The translations under genes and the position numbers were made by a program. Shown piece by piece: positions 33,818 to 43,516 of a stretch of DNA of 64,000 nt. This DNA comes from Pinus tabuliformis. Taxonomy: Eukaryota > Streptophyta > Pinopsida > Pinales > Pinaceae. Under the pieces are notes generated by a model. That model did not search any database and was not told the origin of the DNA. It saw nothing but the letters and a program-made list of their open reading frames with translations. The number at the start of each line of letters is the position of its first letter. The first letter of the stretch is position 1. Where the stretch lies: assembly GCA_031772625.1 (NCBI GenBank), contig CM062812.1, forward strand, positions 735,293,714 to 735,357,713, in the 5' to 3' direction.

Positions 33818-34606
33818 CCATGTTTTTGTAATTAATTCATTGAAGTCTGGATCCTCTAAGCATAATCTGTTGAATTTAAATGGGTAGCCATTCCTATACC
33901 CCTTTTCCCTCCAGCTAAGAGAATTTGGCCTATGGTTGGATATGTATACATTCTCAATGGACGAGTATGGCATGCCCATTTTATCAATAATGCTGACATG
34001 TACAATAAACCGATCTATCCTTTTTGCAATCTAGGCTTCTTCTATTCTTCCATTGTCCTACGTAGGCATCATTTTGGGTGGAGTGACATCTACAAGATTT
34101 TTGTGCAAGAGTTCATACTTTATTCGATCTACAAGCGGGTCTCTCTTCCTACAATTTCCCCATCGTTCCTCTGAGCTTAGAGTAATGTTTAGATCGCCTG
34201 CAATCATTAATGAGTCAATGTCAAAGATTTCTGAAGCAAAAAATTTATCCCAAAAAGGAGTCATGTTCTTATAAGGGGCGTAGATATTCAAGATATTAAT
34301 GGGATAGCCATTTCCTCTGATAAACACTGAGATGAGAATGCCCGCAAAGCATTTATAAGCCTTTGCTATGATCCAATAAGGATCCCACAAAACCGCCAGT
34401 CCTCCCGAAAGTCCCTTGGCTTCCGAGGCTGCCATATGCCATGAGGGGAACATTTTTCTAAAATAGGAAATGGACACATGTTTGCTATGCATGGTTTCTT
34501 GTACTAAAATGATTTTTGGCTTGACTGAATAGAAGAGATTTTTAAGCGCCAAAAATTTTAGGTCTGCTCCTAGACCTCTGATATTCATAGATATGATGAA
34601 GGTCAT
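33818..34606 (-). pseudogene. LINE-2 ORF2 endonuclease part
   Basis: Starts MTFIISMNIRGLGADLKF at 34606, then LVQETMHSKHVSI, SGGLAVLWDPYW, GDLNITLSSEERWG and the C-terminal block NRLCLEDPDFNEL, ending at the copia-1 insertion (...ELITKTW). Asn, Glu (QET) and Asp-Asn (GDLN) of the apurinic-type endonuclease active site are visible. The frame is lost near 34020-34060, so the SDH block reads as SNHRPNSLS. It continues at 27834. Confidence 0.88.
34603..34606 (-). promoter_or_regulatory. ATGA stop-start overlap between LINE-2 ORF1 and ORF2
   Basis: Minus strand CCCCAATGACC: ORF1 ends ...GHPPQ with TGA at 34605-34603, and ORF2 starts with ATG at 34606-34604. Same arrangement as LINE-1 and LINE-3. 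Confidence 0.8.
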
Positions 34607-36264
34607 TGGGGGGGGTGTCCAGCCACGCTTGCTCTAAGAGGCTGTGTCTCTGACATGTCAATGATGGGAACGTCGACAAGGGACAGGTTCCTCACACCAC
34701 TATCTGCATCTTTTGTCCGCCCCCGATAATGTCTACTTCCACCATTGTTTTTCTTTCTTACTATTATATTTTTTGCAGAATTGGGGCTAATGAGAGGAGG
34801 CGAGGGTTTACATGGTTTATGGATGGTTAAGGGTTCCAACTCAAGAGATTTCTTGCTTAGAAGAAAATCTAAGTCGCTGTCATATAATTTTGTTGGAGAT
34901 GAAATAGGGGAATTTAAAGGGGTGGTAGATACGATCGGCTCTTTTCCTTTTGTGGATGGAATATAGATCTTTTTGGGCGTAGGCGAAGATGATGAAATGA
35001 GAATGGATTGGGAGTCCACAGAAAAATCCTTAAAAGGCTTGGGGATCAGAGGGGGAGGAGGTATTTCTATGTCATCTTCTGGTTCCGGTGGAGGCAGATA
35101 GAGGATTGGTTGAATTTCTTTATCAGCATTGAAACCAGTCCTAGACGAGCTTTCAGTCCTGCTGCCATGGCCTTGAGAAAGGTCTTGAGAGAAGTACTGA
35201 GGAGATTCATTTATTCTGTTTTCCAAATTATAATCTTCCACAACATCCAGTTCTGTCAGAGACAAGTTGGCTATAGGGGATAGCTTCTCCTTTTCAGAAG
35301 ATAGGGGAGAGTCCACCCGGATCTTTTCATGATACACTCTGCTTTTAAGTGTCAGGCGCCAAGAGCAGTTTTTAATTAGGTGTCGTGTCCTGTGACAAGC
35401 AGAACATCTAAAGGGTATGCCCCAAAAATCCAGTCTTTGTTTTATTTTTAAATCCCTCCAGGCAATCTCTATGTGGTCGGTAAACCCTTCTCTGTAGGCC
35501 TTTTCAATAAGAATCCATGCTATGTGCCTATCTTTTTCCCCAAGACACCTTGGGTCAACGTAGACAAATCTTCCAATGGAATCACCTATCTCTGTTAGAG
35601 TCTCCTTAAACCACATTTCCAGGGGAAGGTTTGGGAGTTTGACCCAGAACAAGTTATTCGAAGGGGTATTTTTCAGAGGGTTGTACCCGATATACCATCT
35701 GTAAAGAGCAAGGAAGCTCCTTCTGTGAACCCAAGGGTGCATCTGAATGGCTTCTACATCACTGGCACTTAAAAAATGAAAGCAGTACCACTCCTTCATA
35801 AGATTTGAAACAATGGGGAGGTATCCAATCAACAGTTTCCACTGAACCTCAAGACATTTTCTCATCGTGGCATCATCCATTTATGGAAAGTGCCATCTGC
35901 CCATTAAGGCGAGCTCCTGGAGGCTTTCTATACGCTCAGTCAGGTGGACGCTGTCTAGTTTTATAGCAGCAGGTGGTGGGGTGGTTTTGACAGGATTTCG
36001 ATCCTTGTTGTAGCGACTTGCATGTTCACGCATAACCTTATCCTTCTATTGGAAACCACTTTTCCTATTGACCTCCCATAATGGGTGCTCTCTTTGTGAC
36101 CGTTCCCTATCCTTATCAGCACTAGGTATTGATGATTAAACGACCACGTCATCCAAAGTAGATTTCCATGCTCCAGAGAATGTGGCGTCGCCCCATTCCT
36201 TCTCGGCCTGTATTGCTGCCCGTATCATGGCCTCAGTGGCCGATGCATCTGACTCACCCTCCAT
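34603..36264 (-). pseudogene. LINE-2 ORF1: DUF4283-like protein with CCHC knuckle (three stops)
   Basis: Frame from MEGESDASATEAMIRAAI (36264) with stops TAA 36138-36136, TAG 36048-36046 and TAA 35883-35881, then open for 425 codons from MDDATMRKCL (35880). The open part has a DUF4283-like domain (WKLLIGYLPIVSNLMKEWYC...RWYIGYNPLKNTP...FWVKLPNLPLEMW) and an intact knuckle C159-SA-C162-HRTR-H167-LIKN-C172 counted from 35880. A Pro/Ser-rich tail ends QPLRASVAGHPPQ. The three stops sit in codons where the LINE-1 copy or context suggests Gln, Tyr or similar. ORF1 could still be translated from 35880 as a shortened protein. Coding-like sequence continues a little upstream of 36264, so the true start may be earlier. 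Confidence 0.85.
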
Positions 36265-36312
36265 GCGCCTCCAAAAACTTCCTCCTGGCTTGACTGTAGG
36301 ATTTTTTGTCCT

Positions 36313-36716
36313 GGATAGATTTCCGAATCAGGACTTTATACCAGAAATAAATGATCAACTGTCCGATCTCTGAAAGTAGAGCCTGGATGAGGTAATGCCA
36401 AATGAGGGGAATAAGACTTCTTCTGACAATAGACCTGACAACCAGAAGACTCGGGAAGGAATGTCTTACAAATCAAGAGGGGCGCGGATCCAGGAGTAGC
36501 CCGTCGTCCAAGGATAATAACTAAGGGATAGATTTCCGAATCGGGACATTGTACCAGAAATAAATAAGCATCTGACCAAGCACTAAACACAAGACCCGGA
36601 TTAGGTAAAGCAAGAAGAGGGAATTTATGACTCTTCTGATAGAAGTCTCGCTATTCGAGAGGAGCTCAGAAATAGATATAGCCAGCTGTCCAAGGCTAAT
36701 AACTAAGGATTACTGC
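36313..36716 (-). repeat. Two diverged 213-bp tandem units upstream of LINE-2 ORF1
   Basis: Units 36313-36525 and 36526 to about 36716 share GGATAGATTTCCGAATC, CCAGAAATAAAT and CCAAGG(A/C)TAATAACTAAGG. The first has TATAAAG in minus-strand orientation. Position above ORF1 suggests promoter monomers of a LINE 5' region; this is inference. Confidence 0.72.
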
Positions 36717-38576
36717 ATCAATTAAGGCAAGGTGACTGAGCCTAAATTCAGTTATCCCGTAGGTACGGGACACGTAGCCTATGGTACTTTATCCCAAAAC
36801 CCAATGAAATGCCGGATTTAGACTCTCAATTCCAGCCCAGAGAAATGGGATTTCCAGCTCTGAAAACCAGGGATACTGTTCAGGTGGGGAGAGTTCAGTA
36901 ACAAGCTCGTGAGCTATGGAAAAACTAACAAGGCTTGCAGAGATAACTTTCAGCTCCTCGCATATTTTCAGCTGGATGATGAATATTCTGTGAAGCTGTA
37001 AAAAGTTACACCAACAAGAAAATGAATTTTTCCATTTATTTATTTCATTAACAAAATAGGAGAAACTGACAATGTAATTTTTCAGAAAAATTTAGCAGAA
37101 TAGGAGAAACACACAATCACCGAAGTCGATTTCTAGTAACCCATCACGGCTATGCTTGGTGAGCTAACAGTACTCAGAAGTCACACAGGTATTATCGTGT
37201 ACCAGTACATAAAAAATCAACATAATATGAACTTCTAAAGAACTTTTTACGGGCACGGTTAGCAGACAAAAGCTAAAAATATTTTGGCTTGCATAGTATT
37301 TATTATTCGATTAGTCATGATTTGCCCAGAAAATCTTAAACCGGGAACAAGAATATTTGGTTATTAAATGCACCTTAATTCGTCTGTTACAGAGGATTCC
37401 ATACTAAAGGTTTGATTGGAATAAAATGCAATGCATAGGAATTTCTCTTTTCCCAGTGCTGTGTGCAAGAGGAGACGGACTTTTGGATCAAAAACTATTG
37501 CTAAATCATGGAAGTAATACTAAATTAGTAATGATCGTCAAACCCAGCGATCAAGTATCAAAATAAAGAAGATTTCACCGGTTTGAGGAAAAAAAAAAAA
37601 AAAAATCCTAGTATATTCAATTTGAGAAATGAACATATTGTTGAAACAATGGAAGGTTGTAAGCTTTAAATTAATTGTAGTAGAATAGGTAATTTTTCTT
37701 CTAAATATATTGTTGTAAACCCTCAATTCTGAAACAAGGAAGGTTGTAAGCTTTAAATTAGTTGTAGTAGAATGGGTAATTTTGCTTCTAAATATCCATG
37801 TTAAATTTGGAAAATAGTAACTATGACCAAAAATATTTATAAAAAAAAATAAAAAAAATATCCCAAATGTTATATAAACGACGAACGATGAAGTGTTAAA
37901 AAATTATAAGACCGGGTTAATTACTTGAAGTAAATGCAATATATCTTACTCCTCATTTTGCAGAGTGATGTTAAACTATTCTAACTCACACCATACACAT
38001 ACATATACATATATATATTTATATATATACTCTTTTTAGTTAATTATTCATATTTTATAAAATATTTAATTTATTTCTTTTAGGCCCACGCAGCTTATAA
38101 TACCTAAAACTAAATATTTGAAACTTGTCGGTTAAATTTCTTGGTCATCGAAATTAATAAAATATGTTTTTATATTAGATATATTTGGTTTGATTAATTA
38201 TTCATATTTTATAAAATGTTTATTTTTTTTTTCTTTTAAACCCACCCAAGAAGTAGCTTTTAATACCTAAAACGAAACTTGTTTTTAGATTTTTTCCTCT
38301 TAAATTTTTTTCTAATTTTTTTTCCCCAAGGAAAAATCGTAACTTTCCATTAATTTGAAAAATTACATATAGTAAATACCATTGGCATATGCATCACTAT
38401 TGGAAGTAGCCATTCAAGTAGTGTTAAAAAATAATAAGTTATGGCCGAGGCCATTTCCAAAAAGCATTGTACATATTCACCATGCAAGGTGTGCTCAATA
38501 TGTCTAGTGAGTAGAGATATAAACATAAATATATACATAAAGCGACATTGTGCATTCGCTGAAAATATAACAAAAT
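36717..38576. other. Intergenic / possible LINE-2 5' remainder, no gene seen
   Basis: 36717-37000 may still be LINE-2 leader. Beyond that it is AT-rich. It contains two tandem repeats: an 88-bp pair (37643 and 37731, GGAAGGTTGTAAGCTTTAAA core) and a diverged pair about 155 bp apart (near 38040 and 38195, TTATTCATATTTTATAAAAT core). No coding sequence recognised. Confidence 0.55.
37643..37800. repeat. 88-bp tandem repeat, about 1.8 copies
   Basis: 37643-37730 and 37731-37800, both carrying GGTTGTAAGCTTTAAATTA and TTCTAAATAT, with a few mismatches. Confidence 0.85.
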
Positions 38577-40296
38577 TTAGGGCATGTCCACCCTAGGATA
38601 TGCCCTATCAATGTAGCGTCGGTGATAGTATTGACATTGTTCTGCACCAAACTGTTTCAGTATCATCCAGAGGCCTCTAGGACATGTTGTAGCCTCCTTG
38701 GATAGTTTGTCAGCAGCCTCATTACATTCCTTGTGAATCTGTTGACATGTAACAGAGTTAAAATGAGTCTTGAAATCGAAAATTTCATGCGAGATGTTTC
38801 TAAGTGAACGTGCATGGCAGTTATTGATGTTATTGAACCAATTTATGATGATTTTGGAGTCACTAAAGATCTGTAATTTATTGCAAGAGTGTGCCAGTGA
38901 AAAATGCAAAAGGTGCCTGAGTGTGACCAGTTTAGCATAATTGTTTTTTATTTCTCCCAAGCTCAGATGAATTTTGAAATGATGTTGTTCAGATAGACGT
39001 AGAATAATTCCACCCCCACATCCTTGTGCTTGGGCAACATCGTCGAAATATGCCCATGGTATGGTGTGATCAAACACCTCAGTGGTTTAGGTGCGGTTTG
39101 TAGGAGAGTGTGTTTCATCTCGGATCTCATGGTAGGAAACAACAATTTTCGCTGCAGCATGTCTCCATCAAGCCTCTCTTTCCTTGAAAATGATTCTATT
39201 CTTGGTCAACCAGATTGACCAGCAAGTGAGGAGAGGGAGGCAATGGGTTTTAGGGCCATTGTTCATAGCAGTCCAGTTGTCCCAGGCCTCAGAATCGATT
39301 TCCCCTACCAACATCTAGGTTTAGAGAGTAGGTTTAATACTTGTAGCCATAGTTGTGCACTCATCGGGCAATGGACAAATAGGTGATCATTTGTCTCCTC
39401 AGTCTGTTTACAAAGTACAGACCAATGTGGACCACAATGAGATCGATGCTTAAGGTTTGCTCCAGTTATGGTTTCGTTTCTGAGCACGTTCCACATGAAG
39501 AGTTTTGTCCTCGGTGGTGCTTTAAGCTTCCATATCTTGCCCCACCAGTCAATAAGTGTAGGTGGCCTACGCACTATGAATAGGATGGGATAGCCAATTT
39601 TTGGGGAGTATATACCATGATTAGCCGGGGTCCAGATAAGCTCATCAGGACCTTCTTTGATGCGGACATGGGCTTCTTTTAGGGCATTAATATACCCCTC
39701 CCAAGTCTATTGCTAGTGTTCAGGGATGCCCACGTGTGGAGTAGATAACCAAGCTTGTTCGAAGATGGAGTTGTTCTCCAAATCAACAATCTAAGCAATT
39801 ACCTTATTATTCCTCTAGTTGAGAAAAAGGACAAGGCCTGGTGGTAATTTATACATATTCCGCCCTCCTATCCATGGGTCCATGCCTATACGAGCCGATG
39901 TGGCATCATTTATTGTCCATGCTAGGCCCTCTTTGATAAAAGGCAAGGTATGTAGAATTGCTTTCCAAACCATAGATACCCATGTTCGAGGCCAGGAGAG
40001 TAAATGAATCTAGTCCATGAGATGATGAGGGAAAATGTATATGTGGTAGGAGACTTCAGTCGAGAGGTTTTGCAATGTGATCAGGATCCATCCCATCTTG
40101 GCAGCAAGGGCATGTGCAAAGACTGATAAGTCTTTTAGCCCCTATCCTCCCCACTTCTTGCGGAGGGCAATGTGCTTCCATCCCACCCAAGCAAATTATT
40201 TGCCCTCTTTATATCCATTCCAAATGAATCTGCAACAAATCTTCTAAATTCGAGAAAGTATTCCTTTAAGAATCCAAGCCAACGACATCCAATAAA
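38577..40296 (-). mobile_element. LINE-3, 3' part (cut by fold-back element)
   Basis: Third L1-type element, minus strand, a different subfamily from LINE-1 and LINE-2. This part carries the RT thumb, zf-RVT and RNase H. The exact 3' end below the ORF2 stop (38577-38579) was not resolved. The right border is the TAAA duplication (40293-40296) of the fold-back element. Confidence 0.88.
38577..40296 (-). pseudogene. LINE-3 ORF2 C-terminal part: RT thumb, zf-RVT, RNase H
   Basis: From the insertion: YWMSLAWILKGILSRI (40290), CCRFIWNGYKEGK (about 40215), GLKDLSVFAHALAAKMGW, FMWNVLRNETITGANLKHR (39490), the zinc-like C...H..C block (39420-39360), and RNase H from about 39070. RNase H keeps Asp (YFDD), Asp (FSDSK) and Asp (EAADKLS), but the catalytic Glu is Lys (NNYAKL where the family has NNxAEL). 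Several stops lie in the thumb (TAG and TAA near 40240, 40190 and 40150) plus frameshifts near 39640-39740. The stop TAA is at 38577-38579. Confidence 0.87.
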
Positions 40297-41123
40297 AACA
40301 ATGTAAACTTTGAAACGGGAACTCTGGCCAAAAAAACCCCAAAAAAACATCAAAAACAGTGCTAAAAACGAAAAGTGTTGATGCTGGAACAACACCTTTT
40401 TTTTTCTTGGGTAAATTTTCAACATGTTTTAAAAATGGTGGTGAAAACCAATTTTTTGCAGAAAAATTATCCAAAAAACACCCTCAAAACGAATAGTGTT
40501 GATTCTGGAAGAACACTTTTTTTTTGGAACGTAAAATTTCAACATTTCGAAATAATAGCGTAAAATATTTTATCATGACCCCGAAAAACATTAAATTTTA
40601 AAAAAATAATGAAAACATAAAATAAAAATAAAAAATTAAAACAATGAAAAACACAAAACAAAAAAAGTTTAAAAAATTAACAAAACATAAATTAAGATAT
40701 ATACTAAAAACAAAACACAAAATAAAAATATAAAACTTAAAAAAAATCAAATATGAAAAAAAATATATATCAATCATAAAAATGTAAAAAAAAAAAAAAA
40801 ATTAATGGTAAAAATTAAAAAACTAAAAAAAAATAATAAATTATAAACAAATAAATAGTGTAAATAAAAAATAAAAAAATAAAAAATATCTTGTAAACCA
40901 TCAAAAAATTGGCAAAAGAAAAAAAATACGGAAAAGAAAAAAAAAAAACATTTAAAAAAAACTAAAAATTAAGTAGGAAAAAATAGAAAAATAAAAAAAA
41001 AAAATTAAGAAAAACAAAAAAAAAAATTAAAAACAAACTAGATTTAAAAAAAATAGAAAAATAAAAAAAAAGTTAAAAAAAAATTATCTCACATATCAAA
41101 AAAGAATTTGGAAAAAAAAAAAA

Positions 41124-41163
<40 letters not shown>

Positions 41164-41244
41164 CAAAAATAAAAAATAAAAAATAAAAAATGTTAAAAAA
41201 AATTTATCTCATAAACCCTAAAAGAATTTGGAAAAAAAAAAAAA

Positions 41245-41299
<55 letters not shown>

Positions 41300-42070
41300 G
41301 TAAATAAAAATAGATAAATTAAGAAAAAAAACATTAGCAAAAACTAGAAAAAAAATTAAAAACAAACAAGTTTAAAAAAATAAATAGAAAATTAACTAAA
41401 AAAATTAAAATAGTAAAATTGATATTAAAAAAATCAAAAATAAAATCAAATTATAAGAAAAAAACCAAAAAAATATGAATATGGCGGAAAATATATGTCT
41501 TTTCAAATGAGAAAATAAATAAATAAATAAATAAAAACATTTACAATTTATAAAAAAAATACCTATTTTTTTTTTTTTAATTCAAATTATAAAAAAAAAA
41601 ACCATAAAACAAATTAAAATTATATGAAAAAAAAACCCCAAAAATGCATATTTTTTATTTTATTTTTTTTTAAATTAATAATAATTATTTTTATTGAACC
41701 TAAAAATTTTATTTAAAAGAAATTAAAATTGAAATTAATTTTTTTTTTAAATAAGCCTTTTTTTTATTTAAAAGAATTATAATTTTTTTTAACACTTTTT
41801 TTTAAATTTATAAATACAAATAATTAAAAAAAAAAATTTAATTTTTTATCAAAAAAATTTAAATTTTTAATTTCAAATTTAAAAATTTATTAAAAAATAA
41901 AAATTAAAAATTAAAAATTAAAAAAAAATTTAACGCATTTTTCAAAAAAAAAAAAAAAAAAAAATTAACGCATTTTTTTTGGTTTGTTTTTTATTAAAAA
42001 AAAAAATTCGTGCAGGCCGTCCGCCCCCCGGCCGCCCATGGTGGCACGGCTGTGGGCGGAGGGGCCTGCG
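40297..42070. repeat. Left arm of the fold-back element
   Basis: 1774 bp, almost pure A with T-containing interruptions apart from the outer 260 bp. The outer part has two diverged copies of a GTGTTGATNCTGGAANAACA unit (near 40377 and 40497). Includes a 120-bp tandem duplication (41080-41317) with (TA)n tracts. Confidence 0.9.
41078..41317. repeat. 120-bp tandem duplication with (TA)16 and (AT)23 in the left arm
   Basis: AAAGAATTTGGAAAAAAAAA recurs at 41101 and 41221, exactly 120 bp apart, each followed by a TA tract (41127-41158 and 41248-41294). The right arm has only one counterpart (TA tract 42892-42932). Confidence 0.88.
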
Positions 42071-42134
42071 CGCAGGCCCTCCACCCACGGCCGCGCCACC
42101 ACGGGCGGCTGAGGGGCGGGGGCCCGAAACGAAA
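42008..42134. repeat. GC-rich palindromic core of the fold-back element
   Basis: About 127 bp very rich in G, C and CpG between arms that are nearly all A and T. Dyad centre at 42070/42071 (GGCCTGCGCGCAGGCC, 42063-42078). The halves on each side match imperfectly (GGCCGCCCATGGTGGCACGG against a GCCGCCCGTGGTGGCGCGG inverse), so this is an old hairpin-forming core. Frames crossing it (41942-42191) are artefacts of the palindrome. Confidence 0.93.
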
Positions 42135-42885
42135 TTTTTTTTTTTAATAAAAAACAAACCAAAAAAAAATGCGTTAATTTTTTTTTTTTAATTTTAATTT
42201 TTTTTTTTTTAATAAATTTTTAAATTTGATTTTTGAAAAATGCGTTAATTTTTTTTTTAATTTTTAATTTTTATTTTTTAATAAATTTTTAAATTTGAAA
42301 TTAAAAATTTAAATTTTTTTGAAAAAAAATTAATTAATTTTTTTTAATTATTTGTATTTATAAATTTAAAAAAAAAGTGTTAAAAAACAAATTTATAATT
42401 CTTTTAACTAAAAAAAGGTTTATTTAAAAAAAAATAATTTTAATTTTAATTTCTTTTAAATAAAATTTTTAGGTTCAATAAAAATAATTATTATTAACTT
42501 TAAAAAAAATAAAAATAAAAAATATGCATTTTTGGGGTTTTTTTTTCATATAATTTTAATTTGTTTTATGGTTTTTTTTTTATAATTTGAATTAAAAAAA
42601 AATCAAAAATAGGTATTTTTTTTATAAATTGTAAATGTTTTTTTAATTTTTTTATTTATTTTCTCATTTGAAAAGACATATATTTTCGGCCATATTCATA
42701 TTTTTTTGGGTTTTTTTTTTTATAATTTGATTTTATTTTTGATTTTTTTAATATCAATTTTACTACTTTTTTAATTTTTTCGTTAATTTTCTATTTATTT
42801 TTTTAAACTAGTTTGTTTTTAATTTCTTTTATTTTTTTTCCTAGTTTTTGCTAATGTTTTTTCTTAATTTCTCTATCTTTACTTA

Positions 42886-42940
<55 letters not shown>

Positions 42941-43516
42941 TTTTTAAATTTTTGTTTGTTTCCAAATTCTTTTAGGGTTTTTGAGATAATTTTTTTTTAA
43001 CATTTTTATTTTTTATTTTTGTCTTTTTATATATTTTTTTATATTTGTTTTTTAAAGACAATTATTTCATGTGGATTGAAAAATTAATTAAGGATGTATA
43101 AATATGTAGATTATCTAAAATTCAAACTGTCGACTTTCTAATTTAAAAACAATAAAAACCCCACTAAAAAAAAAATATTAAAATAGAGAACAAGAAAATA
43201 TGAATAAAATGACCACTTCAAAAGCTATCAAATTTAGAAAATAATTTTTTACATTTCACACACTAGAAAATTTAAAGTCAAAAAATAGGTCTTTTAAAAA
43301 AAGGGTGTGATGCACAATACTCACTTTTTAAAATGAGCATGAAAATCACTACCATTCTAAAACTTAATGCACATGAAAAAAATTAAAGTTTCAAAAACCA
43401 TGTTCTAAAAAAAACATGTGTATTCTGCATCACCACTTTTGAAAATCAGGTCATTTTTTTGCTATCTCTACGAAACGGGTAACAGTATCAGTTCTCGTTT
43501 CAAAGTTTACATTGTT
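42071..43516. repeat. Right arm of the fold-back element
   Basis: 1446 bp, T-rich mirror of the left arm, including the matching phrase TTTGAAAAGACATATATTTT near 42667 (inverse at about 41484-41505). The section 43060-43200 has no clear partner on the left. Confidence 0.9.

Larger units (their letters stand above)
33818..36716 (-). mobile_element. LINE-2, 5' part (5' region, ORF1, start of ORF2)
   Basis: The upstream portion of the LINE split by copia-1. It contains the ORF2 endonuclease, complete ORF1 and, above it, two tandem 213-bp units that probably belong to the 5' untranslated region. The true 5' end is not defined; 36716 is the end of the second unit. Confidence 0.85.
40297..43516. 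mobile_element. 3.2-kb fold-back (giant palindromic) element in LINE-3, TAAA target duplication
   Basis: Starts AACAATGTAAACTTTGAAAC and ends with its inverse, flanked on both sides by TAAA (40293-40296 and 43517-43520). Removing it and one TAAA restores LINE-3 ORF2 (EAIPV-YWMSLA, GTT TAT TGG), so the borders are exact. The arms are long A-rich (left) and T-rich (right) sequence, mirror images over at least the inner kilobase (41080-42070 against 42071-43050) and at the tips. They meet without a loop at a GC-rich palindromic core. No credible coding sequence on either strand. The outer arms differ: the left has about 300-400 bp more. Superfamily not assigned: a 4-bp duplication fits few DNA transposon groups, and with shifted ends TTA or TA duplications are also possible. 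Confidence 0.93.

Noticed and set aside
41942-42191. Several Gly/Arg/Pro-rich frames on both strands in the fold-back centre
   Set aside because: They arise from the palindromic GC core flanked by poly(A)/poly(T) (Lys/Phe runs) and appear on both strands alike.
42892-42932. Long TA tracts as a possible centromere or replication origin signal
   Set aside because: They are mirrored parts of the fold-back arms and simple sequence; nothing else supports such a role.
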